A stretch of 64,000 nt of DNA from positions 64,117,601-64,181,600 of the forward strand of contig NC_088102.1 in NCBI RefSeq assembly GCF_036370855.1. Reading direction: 5' to 3'. The stretch is from Dromaius novaehollandiae. Taxonomy: Eukaryota; Chordata; Aves; Casuariiformes; Dromaiidae. Position 1 is the first letter of the stretch. The number at the start of each line of letters is the position of its first letter. The notes under the pieces were generated by a model. The model was given only the letters and a program-made list of their open reading frames with translations, searched no databases and was not told the origin of the DNA. Of this stretch, positions 37,521 through 54,456 are shown piece by piece. The position numbers and the translations under genes were made by a program.

Positions 37521-40500
37521 TTCCTTGGTCACTGTATTATAGTTTTATTACTGCTCCTTACACAGTGGCTGCATGGCAAAGAAATCCTTATCACGTTACA
37601 CAATAAAAAAGGTGTTTTGGCTGTCAGACCTAGTTCTGCTTTAATCTACCCTACCTCTCTACACAAAGATCTCAAAAAATTTTTTTTCAAAGATCCTACA
37701 AAAGATTCTTCAAAGACAGAAATGCTTCTGCAAGATCTACTTAAGCCTCTGCTTTCCCATACTTAGCTTTCCTAAGCTGTTGTCTGCCTGAAAGTTTTAT
37801 AATAGGTATTGCTGAGTTTGAAACTTGGAAGTAAACTGGTGTAGTTTTTCTGGTATTTCGCATAATGGAGTGGATGTTCCCCTTCCCCCACCCCCAAAGA
37901 TGGTTCCCATCCAGAGGCTCACTACAGAAGCAGAAATACAAAGAGAAGTGTAAGATGGAGAGTATAACGGTACATAACAGTGACTAAGTTTGTCACCTCT
38001 TGGTCATTTCGTCTCATCTCAACTCTCACTCACCTTATTGTTTGTCTCTGTTCACAATTTCCAACAAGAAACCTCAGAATCCCTTCCTTCTGTTCTGAAG
38101 TAGCTGACATCTTGATATCTGCATCTTAGCCGGCTTCCACTTATGACAAAATCTTATCCCCTATGTCTTCAATGCTAACTTCACAATAGTCTCTTATGAG
38201 GGACTGCGTCAAAGAAATGCGGAAAATTCACATAAATATTACCCAAGGCCCTTAGCTACTATTTTGTTTATATGTCAAAACAGTCTCACAGATTGGAGAA
38301 GACAGACTTCTTTTCAGAAGCCCAATATTCCTTGTTTTCCCATGATTCATAATATTTTTCAGTTCTTCAAAAGACAGCAGCAAATATAACATTAAACTCT
38401 AGCATGATAGGATTTTTGTAACTCTGTCCTTTCCATTTCTTCCATTTCCCTCCATTTGCTAGCCTTCCTGGAATTAAAGCTAACTAGTCTCACATCCTCA
38501 TAATTATCTTTACTCCATAAAGGTAAGTGCAACTTTTGCACAAGCCATCTGCTACTGGGAGAATTCGTATTTTTGTTAGCAGTCTGATCACTCAGTTTTT
38601 CAGTTCTCCCCATAAGTAAACAGACACCATATAATGCTAGTGACATACATTTTTTAATTAGGCACTTCTCTCCTACAAAATAAGAACATTTTTATCCCAA
38701 GTGAGGAATAAGCTAAGGAAGAAAACATTTGTAAGAGACCCTTATTAAAATGTCATCTGCACATTATTATTCAAAATGCAAACAAAACCAAAAACAAACA
38801 AAACACTATTGCAGTAAGCCACATAAGCAATAATACATTTCAGTTGCCCAGAAAACAACTTGAATGTAACAGAAAGCCACAATTTAGAGACAATATCTAT
38901 TTTAGAGTTTAATAAACATTCTAATTTTCTTGTGCCTTTTTTTTTCCCTAAAGGCAATACTTTTCAAATTTTCCCATAAGGAAACTGTTGCCATTAAGCT
39001 AAAATTTCATGCCTTTTTTCTTAAGGAACAAGTCTTTAGGCAGAATATAGGAACTGTACTAAAAGTTTAACGTAAAATGATGGAAAAGATACAATTTCAG
39101 TGGTATTATATTACCACAATTCCTAATTAATTAACACATTAAAAATGCACTTAGATACTACAAACACCTTTTTTTTTGATTTATAGATAAAGTGATGCCA
39201 TTTTTATATTTTTTACATGAATTTTATATTTTACACCCTTTTTGTGAGAAATCACTTTTTAAAATACAGCCATTCCAATTAAATTAAGTCACCACTACAA
39301 TCATTGTAAAAGAAAGTATTTTATATATTTAAATACAATAAGATAGGATTCAAGTTGTAAATACAACATTCTCTTATGTTAATGCTCCCTTTTATTCTTT
39401 ATCATTGTCAAAAAACATATTATGGAAGTTTTGAACAGCAGGTGTAACAGCTGTGTCTTTGTATTTCATTCTGCACACTTGGGTAACATAATATATGTGA
39501 ATTTGAATTTAAATATCACTATCCTAGTGCTGCTTTCTATGAATAATTGAAAATAATGACATCCTACACATACCTTTAACTCTAAATTCACCTACCTAGG
39601 ACTGGCAGGGATATACCAGCACCTCTCTACATTACTAGATCTGCTGAACTTTATGCTCCATCTTCCAGAGTGCTTTCTTATCAGCTCTTCTTTAATTGTA
39701 CTTCAGTCCTACAAAAGAATGATGGGGATATTTGAATAATAAAGCGCAGAGAAAATGTTAAAAAGTATCAAAGTGACTGAAGAACTTAATTGCCATCCTC
39801 AAAAAGCAATGTAATGACACATTTCTAACTCTATGAGGAGGAAATCCATAGACAAACTTAGCTAAGAGCAATTCATCCCCTAAGCACAAAGATTGCTCTC
39901 AAGGACAATTCTGAGCAGAAGCCTAATTTTAGAAGCCCTATAGGAACTTTCTATTCACTACAGGCACAGCATAGGAAAACTACCTTCAGGAAACTAAAGT
40001 TAACCACTACCATATCATCCTAAGACCCTTTGAAAGCAGGACTGATACCTTGCATCCCCAGCTCTGACCAGCAGTCAGCTCACCTGAAGCTAATGAGTTA
40101 ATGGAACCAGCCCCCCCCCACACTCCAGGTGGGTAGCAAAACCCTGACTCAGCCATTCTTCAGCTGCTTCAGCATGAAGAGAAGTTACTTGCAAGGAACT
40201 GAATACCTTTTGAGAGGTGTTGGCCATCAGCATCTTCACACTGTGTGTAGGTATATGTGTTATGGGCCTTTTACCTCTAATTACTATCTGCAGAGCGTGG
40301 ATTTGTGCTTGCACATGACTGACTACACAAGGCATTAACGCACACAGCCTACCTTGTCCCTCCTTTCCTCTAACCTTCAAAATCCAAAAATGTCCTTGAT
40401 GGAGGACAGAGCTAGAGATGAGAGCGGGTAGATTGTATGTGCGCACATGGACATTGCACCTCAGAGAACTCCAGTTCGATTGAGTGTATGCAAGCATACA

Positions 40501-43311
40501 TAGGTGACTTTTGATTCCCCTCACCTCCCCCAGCTACACAGTTCTCTACAGAAGCACGCTGGAGCCCCCAGAATGACACTCTCCAAAAGACTGCCCTGCC
40601 AAAAGCTGCACCAGTCTCCCTACCCCCTCCTGGATACAGCTGGAATTGCAGGTTACTATTTTGAAGCTCTCAGGACTGGAACACAGGACATGCCACGAAC
40701 ACCACCATAATCTGACGGAGTGTGTTCAGATCTGAAACCCCTTGGGGCAGCCTCTGAATGGAAACAGTTATACCTCAGTATCTTTCTGACAGGTAGCCAC
40801 TGCAAGGCATCTTTCTGAGTGATTCATCTCACGCAAGTAAAGAGGTAAGAGTATGTCTGACAGGCAGCCATGTGAAAGCATTCCTTAGTACCAAAGGACA
40901 TAAAAGAAAAAAAGAAAAGCATCAGGCAGATCTCACCACTTCGATGGAACTTGGAAATAACCATAGGAATGAATTTAGGGTGACTTTAGAAAATGTAAGT
41001 GTGAGGTCTGCCATTAGGGCCCACAAATTCTCCACCCTTCCACGTAGATATAAACAACCACAACTGAAAGACACAGGAAGCAGCATGTCAGCCATGCTCT
41101 TCAATGGATTTTTTATCAGTGCCATGTTATGATGTTACAGAGGAAGAAGATTCTCCCATTTCTGCCAACAGGTAGACGGGGTAAAAAAGAATTTTTCTTC
41201 TCTTTTTGTGCACAGAACTCAAACTGCCAGGCAAATTTTCACCGAGTAAACAGACAAGCTCTGTTTTGGAGTTCCAAATTAAAGAGAGAAAATTTTCCAT
41301 GGGAGTTAGAAATCTAGCCGTATCCCACAGGGAAAAATCAGTGTAAGTGAGCCTGTTAGACTTCCTCCTGCTGTTGATAAGTACTTCTCCAACTAGAGAG
41401 ATACAGGTCTAGTCTATCCTCACGAAAAATCTAAGACATAAAGGGTGGTGTTGCAGGAGGATTATCAAGAGCAAGCCTGGACCACAGACAAGGACCAGAA
41501 CATAGACACCAACAGTGTGTCAGAGGCAAGCAGACCATGAAAAGGAGATTTTTCCCCAAACCATGAGAAGATCTCAATTCCATCTTGTTTATATATGTAG
41601 CACAGTACTGAGAAGGTCAACACCTCCTACTTATCCCTCGATGAGGCAGAGAAACAGCCAGCACTCATTTTGAATTTCTGCATCTCAGAGGGCTGACAGG
41701 TTTTCTGTGTGAACAGAGACCTGGTGCAGAAAATTATACAAGTAAGCTCCTTATCTGAGTAGGAATCATTTGTTTTAATAGGTCTGTTTGTTTGTGGCTG
41801 AAGACAGACAATGGAAATCCTTTGCCACCACTGGAAAGAATCTGGAATTAACTGAGGAACTGATATCCTAAAGGCTCTCTAAGTTCACTAGGGTTTGTAC
41901 GCAGTCGAAAAATAGCCAGATAGATAGATACTACCCTGTGGACCTGAACAGCCAGGCAGGGTCTATCCACTACAATACACAAGGACTTAGCACCTCCCCT
42001 GTGAAACGCTGAGCTGTTGTAGTGACAAAGAAAAACAATAAAAGTGAGAATAAGAACTTGAGAATAGAAGAAACTAAGGGAAAACAAATCACTAAAGATA
42101 AGCACATGCTAAGAAATGCAGCTTAGACAAAGTTGCAAGTTAAAAGGAGGCTCAGATTCCAGCGAACCATTGAGAATTAAGATTCTGGGCATACTCTGTA
42201 TACTGTATGGGCAAAGCATGTAAGAAGACTGAGAGGAGAAGCACATATAATTTACAGATACTGCTAGTGATCAGAAGTCTGTGGTTCAAGTGATTGCATT
42301 TATGCATAAAGACAACATGAGCATACAGACTGACAACCACTCAGAAAGACCTAATTAAGACAGTAGAAAGAAAACTGTAACCCTTTATTTTAAATCAGTT
42401 GTTAGGCACATTTTGAGATGACTGTGTACATTTATCTGTGATCATTCTTCTTTTCATTTTGAGTAGTTTATTTGATTTTAATTTCAGAAATCCTTAAGGA
42501 ATCAACTTTAACCTTCAATAAGTCATGTTTAAATTGCAATATGAATTGGCACACACCATTTGCACATTTCAGCATACTTACTTGGGCTGCTACAACATTG
42601 TGATTTAGACAAAGTCACTACACCATTGAGGAATCAAAACAGGAGTTTTCTTAACATTAAGGTAAGAAGATAAAGCCCTTGAGATGTGATTGTGCATCTT
42701 CTTGTGCAATAAATGTAAGGGAAAACTCCAGCATATTCGCATACTTAATGGCAATCTATTTAAATTAAGCTAATTCTGAAGCAGACATATGTGAGAAAAT
42801 ACTAACTTGGGGGTAGTCACTAAATTTCTGCCTTGTACACAGCATACATAGAGGAGATGGGACCCTACGACAGACAGAAAAGAGAAATGGCCAGAGCAAC
42901 TGAAGGGTTAACTAAAAATATTTGGAGCTCCAAACACAGTATCTCCCACTGATAGTAAGTTGCCAGTTTCCACACAAGGTTTCCTGGGCACTGGCAGTAC
43001 CTGTAGGTGGGGGAAATCTCTGCATTACTGAAGTCTGTGATTAGATTGGGATTGGGAGATCAAGCTAGAACTGATGGAACGAAGGTTACTGAGGTGAACC
43101 AAGAAGAACTGCTAATCTTAGAGGCCAAGGACAAGAAGATCGTTAAGAAAATACCCTAGAGGATAAGATGTGGTAGGTACACGGAGCCAAGGAACGTCAG
43201 TCAGGGAGAACAAGGCAATGTGCTCCATTCTGCTTGTCCCTACTGCCTTCCTCATGCTGTTAGCTGTATCACACCCCTGCAGCCTTAAGCCCTCTGCCCA
43301 AAATAACTTAC
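37521..43311. other. Non-coding segment up to the C11orf58 island
   Basis: No coding exon or repeat family was recognised. Composition becomes less AT-rich from about 40 kb toward the island. Short open frames at 40.1-40.5 kb lack any recognisable motif. Confidence 0.4.
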
Positions 43312-43600
43312 CTGAGTATTTCTGGCCCCCTTTTAGTCTTCCTTTCTGTCCTGTACTATGAACCCCCTGCTCCCCCCCGCCCCGCCCCTTTAACGTCAAG
43401 GGCTACAGCAGCTTTTCCTTTTGCCTGATATCACACGGAAGCGGTCCGCAGACATAAAAGAGAACAGGAAGATCCCTCATCTGAGTCCTGATCCTTCAGC
43501 GCCAAGAATGAAGGGAAACAGTTGGGAAACCCCCTTGAGCCCCTGTGAGCACGGCTCCAGTGCGAGGTTCCAGTGCCCGGGAATCTGCAGCCACCTTCAC
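43312..43600 (-). other. Putative minus-strand first exon, divergent from C11orf58 (distal SOX6 5' exon?)
   Basis: On the minus strand the sequence ends ATACTCAG|GTAAGT, a perfect donor with the last exon base at 43312. CpG-rich promoter sequence lies immediately upstream on that strand. The start is not defined; 43600 is only indicative. In mammals the longest SOX6 transcripts start head to head with C11orf58 (recalled synteny), so a SOX6 untranslated exon is the leading reading. An unstable promoter-antisense RNA is the alternative. Confidence 0.4.
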
Positions 43601-44012
43601 GCAACCGTCCCCTGCCTTGTGATGCCGGGAGGGGACCGGCGCCGTCAGTAGCCTCCACACCGGGGGCCCCACACACTTTATTGCAGCCCAGGCTCGCCCC
43701 GTGCTCGGGCTCTCCGGCGCTCGCCTTTCCTCACCAGGAATTACCTCAGGCTCACGGCCCGCCGCTTGCAGACGCGCGCTCGCAGCCCACCACACGACGG
43801 CGGCAACGCAGCCCAGGGCCAGGGAACTACCGCACCCCCCTTCCCTGGCGGCACTTAATGCCTGACCGGGTCGGCCCCGCGGCTAACACTGAAGTCTGCG
43901 ACCGTCTCGGACTCTGGCACGGTTACCGACACGGCAACAGGCCCCCAGGAGCCTCCCCCAAGTCTTGTGGGGGCAGGCAGGGCGCCGAGCGCCCACCACA
44001 GGCGCAGCCGCC

Positions 44013-44056
44013 TAACGGCTGCCCAACGGCCGTCTAACGGTCGCCCAACGGTCGCC
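44013..44056 (+). repeat. 4 x 11-bp tandem repeat of MYB-type sites
   Basis: Four contiguous 11-bp units (starts 44013, 44024, 44035, 44046) read TAACGGCTGCC, CAACGGCCGTC, TAACGGTCGCC and CAACGGTCGCC. Each begins with YAACGG, the consensus core bound by MYB family proteins. The spacing is about one helical turn, so all four would face the same side of the DNA. The array lies about 300 bp upstream of the C11orf58 ATG. Confidence 0.85.
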
Positions 44057-44129
44057 CGCGCGCCGCGCGCCGCGCGCCCCGCCCTCACCGCCCCCTATGG
44101 GCGGAGCGCGAGGCCGGCCCGCGCCGCGG

Positions 44130-44137
44130 CCAATCAG
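44130..44137 (+). promoter_or_regulatory. CCAAT box (NF-Y type) in the C11orf58 promoter
   Basis: CCAATCAG lies in a GC-rich context about 220 bp upstream of the start codon, a typical NF-Y position for a TATA-less promoter. Confidence 0.6.
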
Positions 44138-44160
44138 CGCACAGGGACCGCAGAGGATCG

Positions 44161-44175
44161 TGGGACGGGTAGTCC
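44161..44175 (-). promoter_or_regulatory. ZNF143-like element, minus orientation
   Basis: On the minus strand it reads GGACTACCCGTCCCA. It keeps the ACTAC-N3-TCCCA spacing of the ZNF143 (SBS) core. Confidence 0.45.
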
Positions 44176-44213
44176 TAGTGGCCGCGGACTGCTCCGCAGA
44201 GCGGCGGCGCGCG

Positions 44214-44228
44214 AACTACCCTTCCCGG
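44214..44228 (+). promoter_or_regulatory. ZNF143-like element, plus orientation
   Basis: AACTACCCTTCCCGG keeps ACTAC-N3-TCCC of the ZNF143 core. With the element at 44161 it forms a divergent pair about 53 bp apart, immediately upstream of the likely C11orf58 transcription start. Confidence 0.4.
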
Positions 44229-44356
44229 CGCGCCCCGCGGCCGACGCGCGGCTCTGACCCGTCGGCGGCCGAGGGGCGGGAGACAGCGGCTGCGCCAGGC
44301 CTGGCAGGAAGGCGGCTGAGGGGCTCGGACACCCGCCCCGGCGGCGCGGCGCGGCG

Positions 44357-49430
<5,074 letters not shown>

Positions 49431-49670
49431 CTGCAGATGTAACAGCTTTGTATTTAAAGTACAGTAAGCCTTATTGTTACAGTGCAAAGTGGAGGACTGC
49501 TACAGCACAAATCTTTGTATTATGATTTTAAAAAGACCTTGTTAGATGACAAAAAGTAGTATTTGCTTTCAGTTGCCATGGGTAACATTTTTATGGGCAC
49601 AGTGGTATTCCTGTTTTTTGTAAAGTGTATAAAGTACTGGATGAAGAAATAAATTCTTTTTGTTCCTGCC
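49431..49670 (+). other. C11orf58: C11orf58 proximal 3' UTR
   Basis: The untranslated sequence follows the TAA and runs to the first canonical poly(A) signal. It has the T-rich stretch and downstream T/GT content expected of a cleavage region (TTCTTTTTGTTCCTG just after the signal). Confidence 0.75.
49648..49653 (+). terminator. Polyadenylation signal AATAAA for C11orf58
   Basis: AATAAA lies about 220 bases after the stop, followed by a T-rich element. This is the likely main 3' end. Confidence 0.75.
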
Positions 49671-50800
49671 CTATCTCTACGATGTTATCTAAACTATCCC
49701 TCCCTTTATTCCATGTCAGATCTTGTTAGTGGTTTCTTTAATGAGTAGCCTAGTCTTGAATTTTTAAATATAAGATTACACGTTAATTACTGGATGTTGT
49801 GTTAGTTAAAAAATACCAGTATCAGCTCTATTCTGTGTTGTACTACAGCTTTAAACAATGATTCTGTCTATAGATGCTAGTCTTGACAGGGCTAACAACA
49901 GAAGTCACTCAGTTAGTGATGATACTAATCACTGTATTCATCTGAAGTCCTACAGCGGTTGTATGGGAAAGGAGATTTTAGAAATACAACAGAAGACTCT
50001 AGCTGCTTCCTTGAGTTTATTATAGTACAAGGAGGGATGAGAACTGTGCACTGAGTGTAAGCTGTAGCTCTTAATACTTTTCACTAGAAAATAGTGATTT
50101 TTGAATTACTAGTTCTTGGTTGCAGCACTGAGTTGTTTTTAATAACTCCTCCTGAAGAAACTAGTTTTCTTTGACAGAAAAATGTACTTTGATAATGAAA
50201 AATATATACAAATCATTTAGCTTTTTTAAAAATAAGATACAGAGTTAAGTATGCAAGCCATTCTTCCTTTCCTCACCACATAGGCACCAATTGGATGTCT
50301 GGAATGTATTACTAAGAAAAGGTTCCACCTCTCAAGTGAAGTTTATATGCTTAAAAAGTCAGGAGTTCTAATAACTCCTTCTAGTAAGGATTAAATATGT
50401 CCAGTTCTTCCACAAGTTTATAGGTTATCATTGTAGTTAAGTAACTAATAAAATATCAAAACTTTTTAGACTTTGCTGCTTCTTAGTGCAGACAGATCAA
50501 TTGCCTCTCCTTGCTAAGAGGACAGAACATCAAACGTGTAGCTCAAGTACAACCTCATTCTTCCACAACAGTGTTTTAAGAAGCACTACAGACACTTGTG
50601 GGGAATCTTCTGTTTCTGTATACAATTTATGATATGCAGATAACATTTGCAAGTCAGCTTATGTGAAAGAAGCAGTATGTACTATCACTGTAAAGATTTA
50701 CTGAACGTAAACATTGCAGCATCAGTTATGAGGGGGGACTTGAAGTTGTGTTTTGGAAAAATAAAAGCAATATCATTTTAAATAAAATCTGACTGTAGAT
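49671..50800 (+). other. Possible extended C11orf58 3' UTR with distal poly(A) signals
   Basis: No coding potential is seen. Further AATAAA signals on the + strand at 50447, 50760 and 50781 would support longer 3' UTR isoforms reaching about 50.8 kb. The sequence cannot show whether they are used. Confidence 0.35.
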
Positions 50801-51518
50801 TTTGATTAAGGTAATGCACTCTTCTATATTTACATTTAATATAATCTTTTCAAAATAATTAGGCTGGTTTTCTTTAAGGACCACCTTACAGCAGACACTG
50901 AAGTTTAGTCATTTGTACTCGTCTCATATGGGTTTTTTTGTTTTCCTAGTATTCCAGATCTCTAATACATAGATAAAAAAATAAAATTGTATTGTTCTTG
51001 TATGAACTGAAGAAAGGAAATACCACCATGATTTACAAAAGCTACTCTACCTCCAGGAAAATGAAGCTATTACTTAAGAGCACAAAGCTGAAGAATGGAT
51101 AGTCTCATTCAAAAACAGGCTTTGGATTCATGGTAAGTCTCTGAGTACTTATTTTGTGGACAACAGTTTTGGTAAAAGCCTTTCATACCTTCAAGATGTT
51201 GCTTTAGCTAAGGCCTGAAATAAGGATGATGAGAAATCTGAGGAAGACCCCAGTGAGTACAAGTATAAGAATACCTGTGTTAACACTAAATATTTGGCAT
51301 TTTTTTTCAGTTTTAGATTTTTTAAAAACTTTTTTAAACCTTAAAAAAAATTTTTTTTAAACCTTATTGCAGAACAAGGCTATCTGTCAAAAATGCTAGT
51401 TCAAACCGGGCGCATTCCTTGAAGACAGAATAATGAGACCACATCAACCTAGGTCAAGCTGTTCAGTCTCTTTCCCATCCCCTCATCCCCCCAAATTTTA
51501 TACTCTAATTGGCAATAA

Positions 51519-51546
51519 TGGTGGTGGTGGTGGTGGGGGGGGGGGG
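51519..51546 (+). repeat. (TGG)n followed by a G12 run
   Basis: Five TGG units pass into an uninterrupted run of 12 G. It is quadruplex-prone and a likely assembly weak point. Confidence 0.9.
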
Positions 51547-54412
51547 CGTCAAGCTGATTAACTTTCCTAATGGACCACGATCAATTTTCTCCTATTCAGA
51601 TGATGTAGCTTGTATCAGCATTTCACAGTTAAATTCTTTTAGACATGACTGCTGATTTGTTATTTGCTGGAGTGCAATTACAAAATGAAGGTTTAGGCAG
51701 AAAAAGCTGCAATACATGGACCTCTCTGCCTTCTCTGTCCCAGCGGCAAAGGCAGTGCTGCTCTCATAACCCTTTTTTTCCCCCTCACAGCTGCTCAGAC
51801 AGCCTCTGCACAGATCTCTCAACTTAACCTTCAGCACACACCTAAACTGGGATTCCCACTTCCAAAAGCTGATGCAATCTGTCATTGTAGAGATAAACTG
51901 CAAGACAGTAGGCCTTGCTGCCTTCCCACTAGCTTCTAAGGAAGGGCAAGTAAGAACCTCACTTGATGGCTTTTCTGCCCAGTGCAGCCACCCTGGGAAG
52001 GCACAAGGAAAACATCACCTGGCAGTCACTGCATGGGTCTTTGCCCCACAGAACAGGCTACCACAGTGAGCACCACTGGGGGCTTCCACCACTCCTCTCT
52101 GCCCTGAATTGATTACAGCCTCTTGCCTTTGTAAAGCGATTTGGCCTTCGGTCTGAAATATAAAGGAACAGGCCATACTAGGATAAAAAGTAAACTGAAA
52201 TTAAACTATTCTTGTAACAGCTCTTACCAGAAAAAGTCAACACAACATAACTTCCATTCCCCAAACACATGACAATTAATATTCTAAACATCCGATGAGG
52301 TTTGGTCCAGCTCATTTCTGATGCTGAACAGAGAATAATCTCAGAATAGGAAGAGTTCTACATAATAACATGTGTTTCTATGTAACATTCAGAAATAAAT
52401 TACCAAGATCATGTCAGTACCTGCAAAGTCATTCATGAAGCAGCCTCTCCAGCAAACTTCTCCAGATATGCCAGAAAAGGCTAATTTAGTTCAACGGAGA
52501 TTCTGAAATTAATTCAGGAGTCAGTTTTTAACAGTATTTGGTATAATAGCTTCAGCATTAGTGGCATGGATAACAACAGAATGAATTCAGCTCTCACACT
52601 CATTGGAGATGGAGAACACAGAGGAAGACCAAGGCTGGTGTCTCAGCTGATCCTGTAGTTAGTTCTCTGCTTTTCAGGTTGGCATGGAAGGAGCTCCCAG
52701 AGGCGACAGCAGGAAACGTAAGCAGAGGCTGAATCACAAAGAGGGAAACTGCATTTGTCTTTTCAAACAAGATTTGGCCATTGAAACTTCTCAACTCAAA
52801 GACCAGCTTACTTCCATCTCAATAAGAAAGGTAGAAGTCTGCCCATACTTACTTCTACCTGCCTTAGGAAACAACTGATACAAGCTAGATTTGTCAGGGA
52901 AAAACTATCATGTCTTGTAAAAGTTCTCACCTATTTCTAACTCCCCACTAAAATTTACCTTGACCTACACAAAGGTTAAAGCACTATCAACATTTGGCTT
53001 TCAAAGATGAAAAATACATGACCAAGTAGAAAGCACATGTGTGCCTGTTCCCCTTGCATTTCCCTGTAGAATAGGGAAAGAAGAGTACCACTGCAACCCA
53101 CACCACCCACAAGGTCCTGCAGTGACAGAAGAGGATGCTTCCATGCCAGGTGTAAAGGGATCTGTTTCTTTCTCACCATGAGGTATACAGGAATTCTTTG
53201 AGGCCAAGAAAACCTGATCTATAAGGTGCCTTGTAGCTTTATGCAACTGCTTTACAGTTTACTCTTTTTCCCTGAAGAGGAAGCTGACAACTTGATTCCT
53301 GAAAGCACAATTTATAGGCCAGCTTCAAAGCTATAGGTCCTTCTAAGGCTCTGGTTGGGGAATTCACATCAAAGATGATGTGCACATGTTGTTCTGATGT
53401 CAGAGCGGCCGGTTGGTAGAAATCTCTGTGGATTTACTACAGTCCCCAGAACGTGGATTAAATTATGCACTGAAGCTGCCTGTGTAAACTGCAGGAGACA
53501 AAGAGAGTAAGTGGCAGTGCAATCTCTCATAATCAAAGTCTGGCATAGTCATTTGCATCAGATCTCTTGGAAGCTGTCAGGGGACTAAGAGAAGGGACAT
53601 GTGTCAAGGTACACTCACTGATGGGACAAAGAGCAAGTTCGTTTTGTTTATTCTTAAGACTGACACCTCAACTACATTTTTCTTAAGAAAAATTCCTGAG
53701 TAGTACAAAGATGTATAGCATCACTCATGATGGACAGCTAAAAGTTTCCTCAGCTTTTGCATATCATTAAAGAAACAAAACACTCACTGATTTAAGCTAA
53801 TTTGACTTGTTTCTGATACCTGTACAGGTACAGAATGAGATCATACCAACAGTTTGTGCTATTATCTATCCAACTCCACTTATGGTGTCCATAGCTCAAG
53901 AAGATCTATTTGAGGGAAAAAAAAAAGAGGAATGAAAAGTAACAAATGACAAGAGACAGGTTTCTGTATCATCAGTCAAGCGATATGGGGCTCATCTAAA
54001 TAAAACTTCCTTTCAGCTTTTTCCTGACTGCCCATTGTGACCAGCAGTGAAATTTTCTTAAACCATTCTCATAGCAGGTAAGTCCCATCAGTGATTTTCA
54101 GCTTTCCTTCCATACCAGAAGTGGATTGTGTTCTTTTCAAGTGCGGCAAATCAAACCACATTAAAGACTGCGGAAAAAGTTCGACTATCTGAACTGGCTT
54201 CTTTTCACCTTCATATTTATTGCTAAAGTTGTAGAACACACAGATGAAGTTTTCATCCTTAAGTGGTTAGTACCACATCTGCTGCTTCTCATTACAGCCC
54301 CTAAAATCTAGTAACTGATCTGTGTGTAAGGATGCATAGTCACAGAACATCTCTTTTCAAAACATGTTTGTCTAAAAGTGATACAGTCTTAATATAAGAA
54401 GCCAGCACTAGA

Positions 54413-54413
54413 C

Positions 54414-54453
<40 letters not shown>

Positions 54454-54456
54454 AAA
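54413..54456 (+). repeat. (TAAA)n microsatellite
   Basis: About ten uninterrupted TAAA units. Confidence 0.95.

Larger units (their letters stand above)
1..43312 (-). other. Inferred SOX6 5' territory (distal promoters, 5' exons, introns)
   Basis: No SOX6 protein sequence is visible. The inference rests on C11orf58 at 44-49 kb, its conserved head-to-head neighbour SOX6, and several strong minus-strand splice donors between 775 and 43312. SOX6 is an HMG-box (SoxD) transcription factor with many alternative first exons and very long 5' introns, which fits a coding-free 43 kb. If the synteny does not hold in this species, the stretch is plain intergenic DNA with promoter islands. Confidence 0.4.
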
